This document shows, piece by piece, positions 7,526-15,684 of a stretch of 64,000 bases of DNA. Within the stretch, counting starts at the first letter, position 1; every line of letters starts with the position of its first letter. The notes beneath the pieces were generated by a model. It searched no databases and was not told where the DNA came from. It was given only the letters and a program-made list of their open reading frames with translations. Source of the stretch: an uncultured Eubacterium sp. (GTDB taxonomy: Bacteria > Bacillota_A > Clostridia > Lachnospirales > Lachnospiraceae); contig CAJUSH010000008.1 in the NCBI GenBank assembly GCA_910589045.1, positions 1-64,000 on the forward strand, in the 5' to 3' direction. Position numbers and translations under genes: made by a program.

Positions 7526-8697
7526 CAGAAACCGGATTTTCCGCGAAGCGTATGTCGAACCTTATATTGCTGCTGCTGGTTTCCGTCATTTTGCCTGCTG
7601 CAAGCGGCTATTTGCACAAAACCAGACTGTCCCATGTGATCCTGTGGATTGTGATCAGTCTGATGTTTTTTCTGTGCTTTATCATCTATCTGGAACACGA
7701 GCGGGTGTGCGGAACGATGGCGATGGGCATGAGCAACGACTATTCGCTACTGGCCTTCGTCTATCTTGTGTGCCTGCTCGTCTCGTGCGCCCTGTCGTTT
7801 CTGCCGGCCTACTGGGCCCCGGTGCTGGCTGTAAGCGCCCTTTGCAACGCGGCGTTCCGCACCCGCATGGGACTCGTGCTGGCCGTTTATTTTGCGCTGC
7901 TGACCGCACTGTTTTCAGAGGGCAGTGCATATGTGGTAATTGCGTATATGCTGCTGGCCGTGATCGGTGTGTTTTTTGTGGAGCTGTTTATGCAGGAGGA
8001 GCTGCGCATCTGGGTAAATATTCTGGTCATGAGTATGTCGTCGGTCATACCGACCTGCTGCAATTATCTGGAGTACAACTACTTAAACGCCTACACGCTG
8101 CTGGCGGCACTGGCAGGGAGCTTTCTGTCGCTGTTTGCACTGCGGTTTGTGCCGAAGCTTCGAAACCGGGAGAGCGTGACCGAGACGATCAGCCTGGACA
8201 CGGTCATGGACGAGAGCTTCCATCTGCGAAAGGAGATTGAGCGCTATTCCACCATAGATTACAACCATGCGCTCAAAACCTCAAACGTGGCCCGTCGGCT
8301 GGCCGAGGCGCTTGGTGCGGATGAAAAGCTGGCAAGGGCCGGCGGCTTTTACTACCGTGTCGGAAAGCTGGAGGGCGAGCCATTTATCGAAAACGGTGTG
8401 CAGCTCGCACAGAGCAACTGTTTTTCCGAGCGTCTTGTGGCGATTCTGGCGGAGTACAACGGCGTGAATAAGCGTCCAAGCTCTACCGAGAGCGCGATCG
8501 TGCAGATTGCGGACATGATCGTCACAAAGTTTGACCTGTTGGACAAGGACACCTTCTCCTCCGGCTGGAACCGGGAGATCGTGATCTATCAGACGATGAA
8601 TGAGAAATCGGCGGAGGGGCTTTACGATGAATCGGGACTGTCCATGAACCAGTTTCTCACGATTCGGGAGATGCTTGTAAAGGAGGATCTGCTGTAA
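7522..8697 (+). CDS. PgpH-like membrane protein with a degenerate HD domain
   Basis: It occupies the pgpH position between phoH and ybeY. Several hydrophobic helices fill residues about 12-210 and a cytoplasmic domain follows (about 225-391). Family PgpH is a seven-helix c-di-AMP phosphodiesterase with a large extracellular domain and a YHDIGK metal motif. Here the extracellular domain is absent (391 residues instead of about 700), and the domain aligned with HD reads ARAGGFYYRVGK, so both His and Asp of the HD pair are replaced. The NPHD and EHHGT segments are missing as well; only an early His (DYNHALKTSNVARRL) and the closing QIADMI helix remain. A catalytic role is unlikely; it may sense or scaffold. 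Confidence 0.8.
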   Translation: MTETGFSAKRMSNLILLLLVSVILPAASGYLHKTRLSHVILWIVISLMFFLCFIIYLEHERVCGTMAMGMSNDYSLLAFVYLVCLLVSCALSFLPAYWAPVLAVSALCNAAFRTRMGLVLAVYFALLTALFSEGSAYVVIAYMLLAVIGVFFVELFMQEELRIWVNILVMSMSSVIPTCCNYLEYNYLNAYTLLAALAGSFLSLFALRFVPKLRNRESVTETISLDTVMDESFHLRKEIERYSTIDYNHALKTSNVARRLAEALGADEKLARAGGFYYRVGKLEGEPFIENGVQLAQSNCFSERLVAILAEYNGVNKRPSSTESAIVQIADMIVTKFDLLDKDTFSSGWNREIVIYQTMNEKSAEGLYDESGLSMNQFLTIREMLVKEDLL

Positions 8698-9200
8698 TGA
8701 CGATTCTGACCGAATGGGAAACGGATGTTTCCTTTGATTTTGACACCGAAGCACTGGCAGGGCAGGTAATTCATGCCGCATGTGAAGCGGAGCGCTGCCC
8801 TTATGAGACACAGGTAAATCTGACCTTTACGGACGATCCGGGGATCCATGGGATCAATCGGCTGCACCGGGGCATTGACAGTCCCACGGATGTGCTGTCC
8901 TTTCCGATGCAGACCTACGAGACGCCCGCGGATTTTTCCCATGTGGAGGAGTGTGTGGAGGGCAACTTTGACCCGGACACGGGTGAGCTTTTGCTGGGGG
9001 ATATCGTGGTGAGCACGGAAAAGGTAAAGGAGCAGGCTGTCCGCTTCGGCCACAGCGAAAAGCGGGAGCTTGCCTTTTTGATTTTACATAGTATGCTGCA
9101 TCTCTTCGGCTATGACCACGAGACGGAGGAACAGCGTGAGGAAATGGAGGCGCGCCAGCGCGCCATTTTAGACGGCCTTGGCATTACGCGGGACACTTAA
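8697..9200 (+). CDS. ybeY: Endoribonuclease YbeY (rRNA maturation)
   Basis: A 167-residue protein with the zinc motif H-x3-H-x5-H in ILHSMLHLFGYDHE and the preceding SPTDVLSFPM and LLGDIVVS blocks. YbeY is a metal-dependent RNase required for correct 16S rRNA 3'-end maturation and ribosome quality control. Its ATG shares one base with the TAA of the preceding gene, so the two are translationally coupled. Length and motifs are normal for the family. Confidence 0.95.
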   Translation: MTILTEWETDVSFDFDTEALAGQVIHAACEAERCPYETQVNLTFTDDPGIHGINRLHRGIDSPTDVLSFPMQTYETPADFSHVEECVEGNFDPDTGELLLGDIVVSTEKVKEQAVRFGHSEKRELAFLILHSMLHLFGYDHETEEQREEMEARQRAILDGLGITRDT

Positions 9201-9236
9201 GAAAAGCGGATAAAACAGAAGGAAGGTACAAAGCAT

Positions 9237-10361
9237 ATGAGAAAGAAGCTGTCGAAAGTCATCATCGCTGCACTGACCGCATCGCTGCTGTTCGGCTGCG
9301 GGAAAAAGGAAGAGGAACCGGATGTCGTTGATCTGACCGTTCCTCCAATTGAGGTGGAGGATGAGCCGGAGCCTGAACCGGAGCCCGAGCCCGAACCGGA
9401 AAATACCCACGAGGGCGAGGCGCAGAGCCTGCTCACCGGCGAATGGCTCCCCGAGGAGCAGACCCGAAACCGGCCCTTAGCGATCATGTTCGGAAATACG
9501 ACGGATGCGCTGCCGCAGTACGGGATCAGCGAAGCGGATGTGCTCTACGAATGTCTGGTGGAGGGCGGACTGACCCGTCTCATGGGAATTTTTGACGATT
9601 ACACCAAAGCGCCGAAGTACGGCTCCGTGCGCAGCTGCCGCCTGTACTATGCACACATTGCAAAGGAGTACGATGCGGTGTATATGCATTACGGACAGGC
9701 GGATATCGCGAAAAGCTATTTGAACAGCGATGCCATCGACAACATCAACGGCCTGGAGGGCAGCATTGAGAGTCTGGTATTTTACCGCTCCGGTGACCGT
9801 CCCGCACCGCACAACGTGTTTGCAAAGCCGGACGGCATCGCGGCAGGCATTGAAAAAAAGGGCTACCGCACACAGTACGCCGAAGGCTACGGCGGACATT
9901 TTGTATTTTCCGACGGGGAGGAGCCGGTGTCTTTGAACGGCAACCCGGCGGCCGTCATGCAGACATCCTTCCCGGCAAGCAAATCCTGGTTTGTCTATGA
10001 CGAAACGACAAACACCTACAAGCGCTTCCAGTACAAAAAGGAGCACATCGACGGTGAGACCGGCGGGCAGCTTGCCTTTACAAACGTTATTTTCCAGTTT
10101 GTGCCGGGACGGGTCATCGACGGCAAGGGCCGTATGGAGTTTGACACGGTCGGAAACGGAACCGGAAAATATTTTACCGGAGGGGCGTATGTGGATATTA
10201 CCTGGAGCAAAGCGGATTTGAACACGCCGTCATATTTTTATGACGGAAACGGGGATCAGCTTGTGATGAATCCCGGTAAGACCTGCATATGTATTATTAC
10301 AACAGATTCTGCTGATAATATCGGTATCTACGAAACCGCGGAGGCGTTTTCCGCTCCGTAG
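9237..10361 (+). CDS. DUF3048 (YerB-like) lipoprotein
   Basis: A 374-residue exported lipoprotein: basic N-terminus, hydrophobic stretch and lipobox LLFGC with the modified Cys at about residue 21. A Glu-Pro repeat linker (VEDEPEPEPEPEPEPE) joins the anchor to a DUF3048 domain with NRPLAIMFGNTTDALPQYG, SVRSCRLYYAHIAKEYDA and APHNVFAKPDG. B. subtilis YerB belongs to this family; its function is not established. The gene stands alone with GAAGG before ATG 9237 and 34 bases before the next gene. Confidence 0.88.
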   Translation: MRKKLSKVIIAALTASLLFGCGKKEEEPDVVDLTVPPIEVEDEPEPEPEPEPEPENTHEGEAQSLLTGEWLPEEQTRNRPLAIMFGNTTDALPQYGISEADVLYECLVEGGLTRLMGIFDDYTKAPKYGSVRSCRLYYAHIAKEYDAVYMHYGQADIAKSYLNSDAIDNINGLEGSIESLVFYRSGDRPAPHNVFAKPDGIAAGIEKKGYRTQYAEGYGGHFVFSDGEEPVSLNGNPAAVMQTSFPASKSWFVYDETTNTYKRFQYKKEHIDGETGGQLAFTNVIFQFVPGRVIDGKGRMEFDTVGNGTGKYFTGGAYVDITWSKADLNTPSYFYDGNGDQLVMNPGKTCICIITTDSADNIGIYETAEAFSAP

Positions 10362-10395
10362 ATCCGGCGGCGGATGTAAAGGATAAATTTAGTTT

Positions 10396-12069
10396 ATGGA
10401 ACAAAAACGTAACAGAACACGCAAACAACCAAATAATTCCGGCTTTTTAGTGCAGGGCTCGATACTGGCGGTAGCATCGATTTTAAGCCGCATCATCGGT
10501 CTGCTCTACCGCGGACCGCTGACCTCCATCATCGGTGATCTCGGAAACGATTACTACAGCACGGCCTTTGAGATTTATTCCCTGCTGCTTTTGATCTCCT
10601 CCATGAGCCTGCCGCTGGCCGTCTCGAAAATGGTGTCTGCCCGCGTATCCCAGGGACGCGTAAAGGATGCTTACCGCGTATTTAAGGCCGCCCTGGGCTT
10701 TGCGGTGCTTAGCGGGGCGCTGGCGGGGCTTGCTGTGTTCTTCTTTGCGGATTTTTTTGCGGAGCTTTTAAAAACACCCTTCTGTGTATTCGCGCTTCGG
10801 GTACTTGCCCCGACGCTTTTTATCGTCGCGGTGCTCGGTGTCATCCGTGGCTTTTTCCAGGGTCTTGGGACGATGATGCCAAGTGCGGTCTCGCAGATCG
10901 TCGAGCAGGTGATCAATGCGGTCATCAGCGTACTTGCAGCACATTACCTCTTTGCCTACGGCGCAAAAATCGGTGCGGTGCTGGGAGACGAAAAGGAGTA
11001 CAGCGCCGCCTACGGTGCGGCGGGCGGAACACTCGGAACCGGAGCAGGTGCACTTGCCGGGCTTTTGTTCGTTCTGTTTGTCTTTGTGATCTACAAGCGG
11101 GTTTTAAAGCGGAGGCTGCGCAGAGACCGGGGCAATTCCAGAGAATCCTATCGGGTGATCCTAAAGGTGCTTATCATGACGGTCATCCCGGTTCTGCTCT
11201 CCACGACGCTCTACAACCTCAGCGCCATCGTGGATCAGGGTATTTTCAAAAACGTTGCCCATCTGCAGGGCTACACAGCGGATGAGATCCATGTGTTCTG
11301 GGGTGTGTTCGGCGGAAAATACCGCGTGCTCGTCAATGTCCCGATCTCCATCGCCTCGGCGGTGGTGAGTGCCAGCGTTCCGGCAATCACCTCCTCCTTT
11401 GCAAAAAGGGACATGAACAGTGTACACAAGAAAACCGAAAATGCCATCCAGTACAGCATGGTCGTCGCATTTCCCTGTGCCATCGGGCTTGGCGTTCTGG
11501 CCTCGCCGGTCATGCAGCTTCTGTTCCATGACAGCTCCGCACTGGCAGCGCAGATGCTGCAGGTTGGTGTGGTTTCCGTTGTGTTTTATTCGCTCTCAAC
11601 GCTCTCAAACGGAATTTTGCAGGGTATCAACCGCATGAAGGTTCCGGTCATCAACGCCGGGCTTGCGCTTGCTCTGCAGGCCGGTCTGCTCTATGCACTG
11701 ATGCAGGTGCTTGACCTGAACATTTTTGCGGTCATCTGGGCAAATACATTTTTCGCCTTTGCCATGTGCATCCTAAACGGCATCGGCATTTACCGTTCCA
11801 TCGGCTTTCACCAGGAGGTCAAAAAGACGTTTTTGCTTCCGGCGCTCTGTTCGGGCATCATGGGTGTGATTGTCTATGGTGTTTATACGCTGCTGCAGAT
11901 GCTCATAAAGATCAATGCGGTCAGCACATGCGTGGCAATTGTTCTGGGCGCTGCATCCTATTTTGTCCTGATGCTTCTGCTGAAGGGCCTAAATGAGGAG
12001 GACCTGCTTTCCTTCCCCGCGGGGCGCAAGCTGATATCCCTGGGACGCAGACTCCGTCTGCTTAAATAA
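10396..12069 (+). CDS. Polysaccharide/lipid flippase (SpoVB/MATE-like)
   Basis: A 557-residue, very hydrophobic protein with about 14 predicted membrane helices. The first helices carry SILAVASILSRIIGLLYRGP, a signature of the MurJ/SpoVB/Wzx superfamily; GFFQGLGTMMPSAVSQIVEQ is also typical. Members move lipid-linked sugars (lipid II or polysaccharide units) across the membrane. The closest match by eye is the Firmicute SpoVB/YabM group rather than MurJ proper; which substrate is carried cannot be told. The gene has a basic cytoplasmic N-terminus (MEQKRNRTRKQPNN). Confidence 0.85.
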   Translation: MEQKRNRTRKQPNNSGFLVQGSILAVASILSRIIGLLYRGPLTSIIGDLGNDYYSTAFEIYSLLLLISSMSLPLAVSKMVSARVSQGRVKDAYRVFKAALGFAVLSGALAGLAVFFFADFFAELLKTPFCVFALRVLAPTLFIVAVLGVIRGFFQGLGTMMPSAVSQIVEQVINAVISVLAAHYLFAYGAKIGAVLGDEKEYSAAYGAAGGTLGTGAGALAGLLFVLFVFVIYKRVLKRRLRRDRGNSRESYRVILKVLIMTVIPVLLSTTLYNLSAIVDQGIFKNVAHLQGYTADEIHVFWGVFGGKYRVLVNVPISIASAVVSASVPAITSSFAKRDMNSVHKKTENAIQYSMVVAFPCAIGLGVLASPVMQLLFHDSSALAAQMLQVGVVSVVFYSLSTLSNGILQGINRMKVPVINAGLALALQAGLLYALMQVLDLNIFAVIWANTFFAFAMCILNGIGIYRSIGFHQEVKKTFLLPALCSGIMGVIVYGVYTLLQMLIKINAVSTCVAIVLGAASYFVLMLLLKGLNEEDLLSFPAGRKLISLGRRLRLLK

Positions 12070-12132
12070 AAATTAGAAAAAACTGGTTTTTGCTGTATTC
12101 TTTTCCACAGAACGGACATACTATCTGTGGTG

Positions 12133-12588
12133 ATGAATATGAGACAAAACGAAGCAATCAAAACAAATTTATGCGTTCTTCTGGCCGTGCTTGTCGTAGC
12201 GGCGGCAGGGCTTACGGCCGCGCTCGTGATGGATACGGGCAGCGTGCCCGAGCAGGCACAGACACAGCCGGCGAAGCAGCAGACCGTCCCCCGGACGGAC
12301 ACCATCACGGAAGCGGACGTGCCGGAGCGCAGCACGGAAGAGCCCGCAGCTCCCACCCAGGCGGTGGATGCGGCAGTACCTCCAAAGCAGGCAGACACGA
12401 CAACCTATGCGCTGCGGACAAGGGACGGCTGCCTTCAGGTGTATATTTTGGAGACGGATGAGTTTTACATGGAAACCTCCATTGTCTACCGGCTTCTGCC
12501 CGAATCGGTGCAGGCACAGATCGACCGGGGGAAATATTTCGAGTCGGAGGAGGAGCTGTTTGAGTTTTTGGAAAATTATTCCAGTTGA
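12133..12588 (+). CDS. BofC-like C-terminal domain, membrane-anchored protein
   Basis: About 150 residues: a short N-terminus, one membrane anchor (VLLAVLVVAAAGLTAALVM), a Pro/Gln/Thr-rich linker and a small C-terminal domain (YALRTRDGCLQVYI to FEFLENYSS) of the type called BofC C-terminal in clostridial genomes. BofC in Bacillus is a forespore inhibitor of SpoIVB, but this fold is widespread and the role here is unknown. The start is uncertain: two GTG codons (12127, 12130), ATG 12133 and ATG 12139 are in frame, and no strong ribosome site is present. CCACAG/CTGTGG forms a dyad just before it. The stop abuts the next gene. Confidence 0.6.
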   Translation: MNMRQNEAIKTNLCVLLAVLVVAAAGLTAALVMDTGSVPEQAQTQPAKQQTVPRTDTITEADVPERSTEEPAAPTQAVDAAVPPKQADTTTYALRTRDGCLQVYILETDEFYMETSIVYRLLPESVQAQIDRGKYFESEEELFEFLENYSS

Positions 12589-12609
12589 ATGACAGGTAAC
12601 AAAGGAATT

Positions 12610-13944
12610 ATGAGTCAGGAAATCAAAAAAAGACCGTGCATCTGCCGGGATATCATCGTTGTCGGCGCCGGGGCATCGGGCCTGATGGCCGCGATCCACG
12701 CGGCGCGCTGCGGTGCTTCCGTGCTCATCCTTGAGCACATGGAGCGGCCGGGCAAAAAGCTGCTCATGACCGGAAACGGCAGATGCAATTTTACAAATGA
12801 GGCACTTTTTTCTCCACATGTTTCAGACGAACCGCAGGACGGGGCTTCTTTGGCGTATTTTTATGGGCAATTTTATCACGGAGCCAGTCCTGCCTTTGTC
12901 TTGCCCGCAATGGAGTCCTTCTCGCCCCGGGATACCCTTCGCTTCTTCGGGGAGCTTGGCATGCCGGCTGTGGTGCGAAAAGGCGGCTATTATCCCCGCG
13001 GCGGCGGAGCGGCGGGCCTGTGTGCGCTGCTTCAGCTGGAGTGTGAGCGGCTGGGCATCGAAATACACTGCAATATCGGTATCCGCAAGATTCGAAAAGC
13101 GGAAAATAAATTCATATTTGAAACAAAATCCGACACATATATATCAAAAAAATGCGTGCTTGCCACCGGCGGAAAATCTTATAAAAAGACGGGAAGCGAC
13201 GGCAGCGGCTTTCTATATGTAGAATGTTTCGGACATCACACACAAGATTTTGTTCCGGCCCTTGTGCCGCTGCAATCCAGACTTGCATTTTTCGGGAAGG
13301 TTGCAGGAATTCGTGCAGAAATTTCGACAAAGATTTACATAGATAATGTGGAAATGGGCTGTGAATCGGGCGAGCTGCAGCTTACGGATTACGGCGTTTC
13401 CGGCATCTGCATTTTTCAGGTGAGTCATCTGGCGGCGAAGGGCATCCGGCGTGGACAGTCGGTGCACCTTGCACTGGATTTTCTTCCGGATGTTAAAGAA
13501 AGCGAGGTGCGCACCCTTTTGATGAAGCGGGCGAAAAGCGTTTTTTCCGGGCATAAGACAATGGCACAGTCCCTGTTCGGGCTGTTTCCGGAAAAGCTTG
13601 GCAGTGCGCTTCTGGAGGAGGCAGGGCTTCAGCCGGATGCACCCTGCGCATCGCTTAGTGCGGCGCAGGCCGGGAAACTGGCGGCACAGATCAAGCATTT
13701 TTCAGTTCCTGTGGAAAATACCCGTTCCTTTGAGCAGGCACAGGTAACCGCGGGCGGCGTGGATACCGGCGAGGTGTGCGAAGAGACGATGGAGTCGATG
13801 CTTGTGAAGGGGCTCTATTTTGCCGGGGAGATGCTGGACATTGACGGTATCTGCGGCGGCTTTAACCTGCAGTGGGCATGGTCGAGCGGGGCGGCTGCGG
13901 GCAGATGTGCCGCAGCATCCCTCTCAGAAGAGAAGAAAACATAA
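12610..13944 (+). CDS. HI0933-family flavoprotein
   Basis: A flavoprotein of the HI0933/BaiN-like family. The dinucleotide-binding motif GAGASGLMAAIHAAR is at about residues 17-31, followed by KKLLMTGNGRCNFTN and a C-terminal GICGGFNLQWAWSSG that closes the FAD site. Members are FAD-dependent reductases of unsettled substrate, often labelled aminoacetone oxidase. I chose ATG 12610 because AAAGGA precedes it; an in-frame ATG at 12589, directly after the previous stop, would add seven residues. The window shows no pathway partner. Confidence 0.88.
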   Translation: MSQEIKKRPCICRDIIVVGAGASGLMAAIHAARCGASVLILEHMERPGKKLLMTGNGRCNFTNEALFSPHVSDEPQDGASLAYFYGQFYHGASPAFVLPAMESFSPRDTLRFFGELGMPAVVRKGGYYPRGGGAAGLCALLQLECERLGIEIHCNIGIRKIRKAENKFIFETKSDTYISKKCVLATGGKSYKKTGSDGSGFLYVECFGHHTQDFVPALVPLQSRLAFFGKVAGIRAEISTKIYIDNVEMGCESGELQLTDYGVSGICIFQVSHLAAKGIRRGQSVHLALDFLPDVKESEVRTLLMKRAKSVFSGHKTMAQSLFGLFPEKLGSALLEEAGLQPDAPCASLSAAQAGKLAAQIKHFSVPVENTRSFEQAQVTAGGVDTGEVCEETMESMLVKGLYFAGEMLDIDGICGGFNLQWAWSSGAAAGRCAAASLSEEKKT

Positions 13945-14010
13945 GCGATCAATCAGTGAACGTGAACCGAAGGCTGAACTGTTACATAGGTCAGCAGAAA
14001 AGAGCATGTG

Positions 14011-15630
14011 ATGATACGAATACAGCAATTGAAGGTGCCTCTTGCGGCGGACGATGCTTCCCGGGAGGTGCGTCTGGAAAATAAAATACGAAAGGAGCTG
14101 CAGCTTTCCCCGGATCAGCCCCTTACCTATGAGATCCGAAAATGCTCGATCGACGCGCGCAAAAAGCCGGAGCTTTTTTATGTCTACACCGTGGACGTGT
14201 GCATGAGGGGAGAGGGGCGGCTTGTGAAAAAGCTGCACAGACCGAACATTGTATGTGTGCAGGAAAAGCGCTACCATTTTCCAAAGCACGGCGACGAACC
14301 ACTCAAGCATCCGCCTGTGGTAGTTGGTGCAGGACCGGCGGGGCTGTTTTGCGCCTATGAGCTGGCACTTCACGGCTACCGTCCCCTTCTTGTGGAACGC
14401 GGCAGACGTGTGGAGGAGCGCACCGCAGACGTGGCGGAATTTTGGGAGAGCGGCGTCCTAAAGCCCGACTCCAACGTGCAGTTCGGAGAGGGTGGGGCGG
14501 GCACCTTTTCCGACGGGAAATTAAATACGATGGTAAAGGACCCGGACGGGCGCGGCCGGCATGTGCTGGAGCTTTTGTGCAAATTCGGCGCGCCCCCGGA
14601 AATCCTCTATGAGAGCAGGCCGCACATCGGAACGGATATTCTGACGGCGGTCATCCGAAATATGCGCGAGGAGATCCGGCGGCTGGGCGGACGTTTTTTC
14701 TTTCAGACAAAGCTTATCGACCTTCTGGTTTCTGATGGCAGGCTCACGGGCGTCGTTGTCCGCACGCCGCAGGGCAGTGAGAAAACCATCCATACGCAGA
14801 CTGCGGTTATCGCCGTCGGGCACTCGGCACGGGACACCTTTGCACGCCTGCACGCGCTTGGGCTTGTGATGGAGCCGAAGGCATTTGCAGTGGGCTTTCG
14901 CGTGGAGCATCCTCAGGCGATGATCAACGAGTGTCAGTACGGCACGCACTGGGAGAAGCTTTCACTTCCCGCCGCACCCTACAAGGTCACCGCAAATATG
15001 CCGGACGGGCGCGGAGTGTATTCGTTTTGCATGTGCCCGGGCGGCTATGTGGTCAATGCCTCCTCTGCGCCCGGACAGCTGGCGGTCAACGGCATGAGCA
15101 ATTACAGGCGGGATTCCGGCAACGCGAACGCCGCGGTCATTGTCTCCGTGACGCCCGCCGATTTTCCGGGGGACGGCCCCTTATCGGGGGTGCACTTCCA
15201 GCAGCAGCTCGAGGAACGGGCTTACCGCCTCTGCGGCGGAAACATACCCCAGCAGCTGTTCGGAGATTTTAAGGAAAAGCGCATGACGGATGCCTACGGG
15301 GATTTTGCCAGCTGCGTAAAGGGGAAGGCCGCGTTCGGCGCGCTGCATGAGCTTTTGACGCCGGAGATGAACGGACGCTTTTTAACCGGCATGCGTCTGT
15401 TTGGCGAAAAGCTTTCCGGCTTTGACCGGTACGATGCGATTCTCTCGGGTGTGGAAAGCCGCACCTCCTCACCGCTTCGCATCCTGCGGAATGCGGATTT
15501 TCAGAGCAATATTGCGGGTATCTATCCCTGCGGGGAGGGCGCCGGGTATGCGGGCGGCATCACCTCCGCGGCGATGGACGGCATTAAGACCGCGGAAAAG
15601 CTTGCCGGACACTATCAATTACCGACATGA
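14011..15630 (+). CDS. FAD-dependent oxidoreductase (COG2509 type)
   Basis: About 539 residues. A roughly 100-residue N-terminal domain (YEIRKCSIDARKKPELFYVY) precedes the FAD motif VVVGAGPAGLFCAYELA; the family blocks FGEGGAGTFSDGKLNT, AFAVGFRVEHPQ and GAGYAGGITSAAMDG all appear. This group is common in Firmicutes and Bacteroidetes, with no agreed reaction. The start is ATG 14011 or the adjoining GTG 14008; AAAAGAG lies upstream. It lies behind another flavoprotein but in a different subfamily, so this is not a duplication. Confidence 0.87.
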   Translation: MIRIQQLKVPLAADDASREVRLENKIRKELQLSPDQPLTYEIRKCSIDARKKPELFYVYTVDVCMRGEGRLVKKLHRPNIVCVQEKRYHFPKHGDEPLKHPPVVVGAGPAGLFCAYELALHGYRPLLVERGRRVEERTADVAEFWESGVLKPDSNVQFGEGGAGTFSDGKLNTMVKDPDGRGRHVLELLCKFGAPPEILYESRPHIGTDILTAVIRNMREEIRRLGGRFFFQTKLIDLLVSDGRLTGVVVRTPQGSEKTIHTQTAVIAVGHSARDTFARLHALGLVMEPKAFAVGFRVEHPQAMINECQYGTHWEKLSLPAAPYKVTANMPDGRGVYSFCMCPGGYVVNASSAPGQLAVNGMSNYRRDSGNANAAVIVSVTPADFPGDGPLSGVHFQQQLEERAYRLCGGNIPQQLFGDFKEKRMTDAYGDFASCVKGKAAFGALHELLTPEMNGRFLTGMRLFGEKLSGFDRYDAILSGVESRTSSPLRILRNADFQSNIAGIYPCGEGAGYAGGITSAAMDGIKTAEKLAGHYQLPT

Positions 15631-15684
15631 CCATGCCCGCAGGGAAACGGGCGGTACTACGTTAGAATTAGGAGGAAGGACATT

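Noticed and set aside
12589..14011. Tandem duplication of flavoprotein genes
   Set aside because: The two FAD proteins belong to different subfamilies with different domain layouts, so they are neighbours rather than duplicates.
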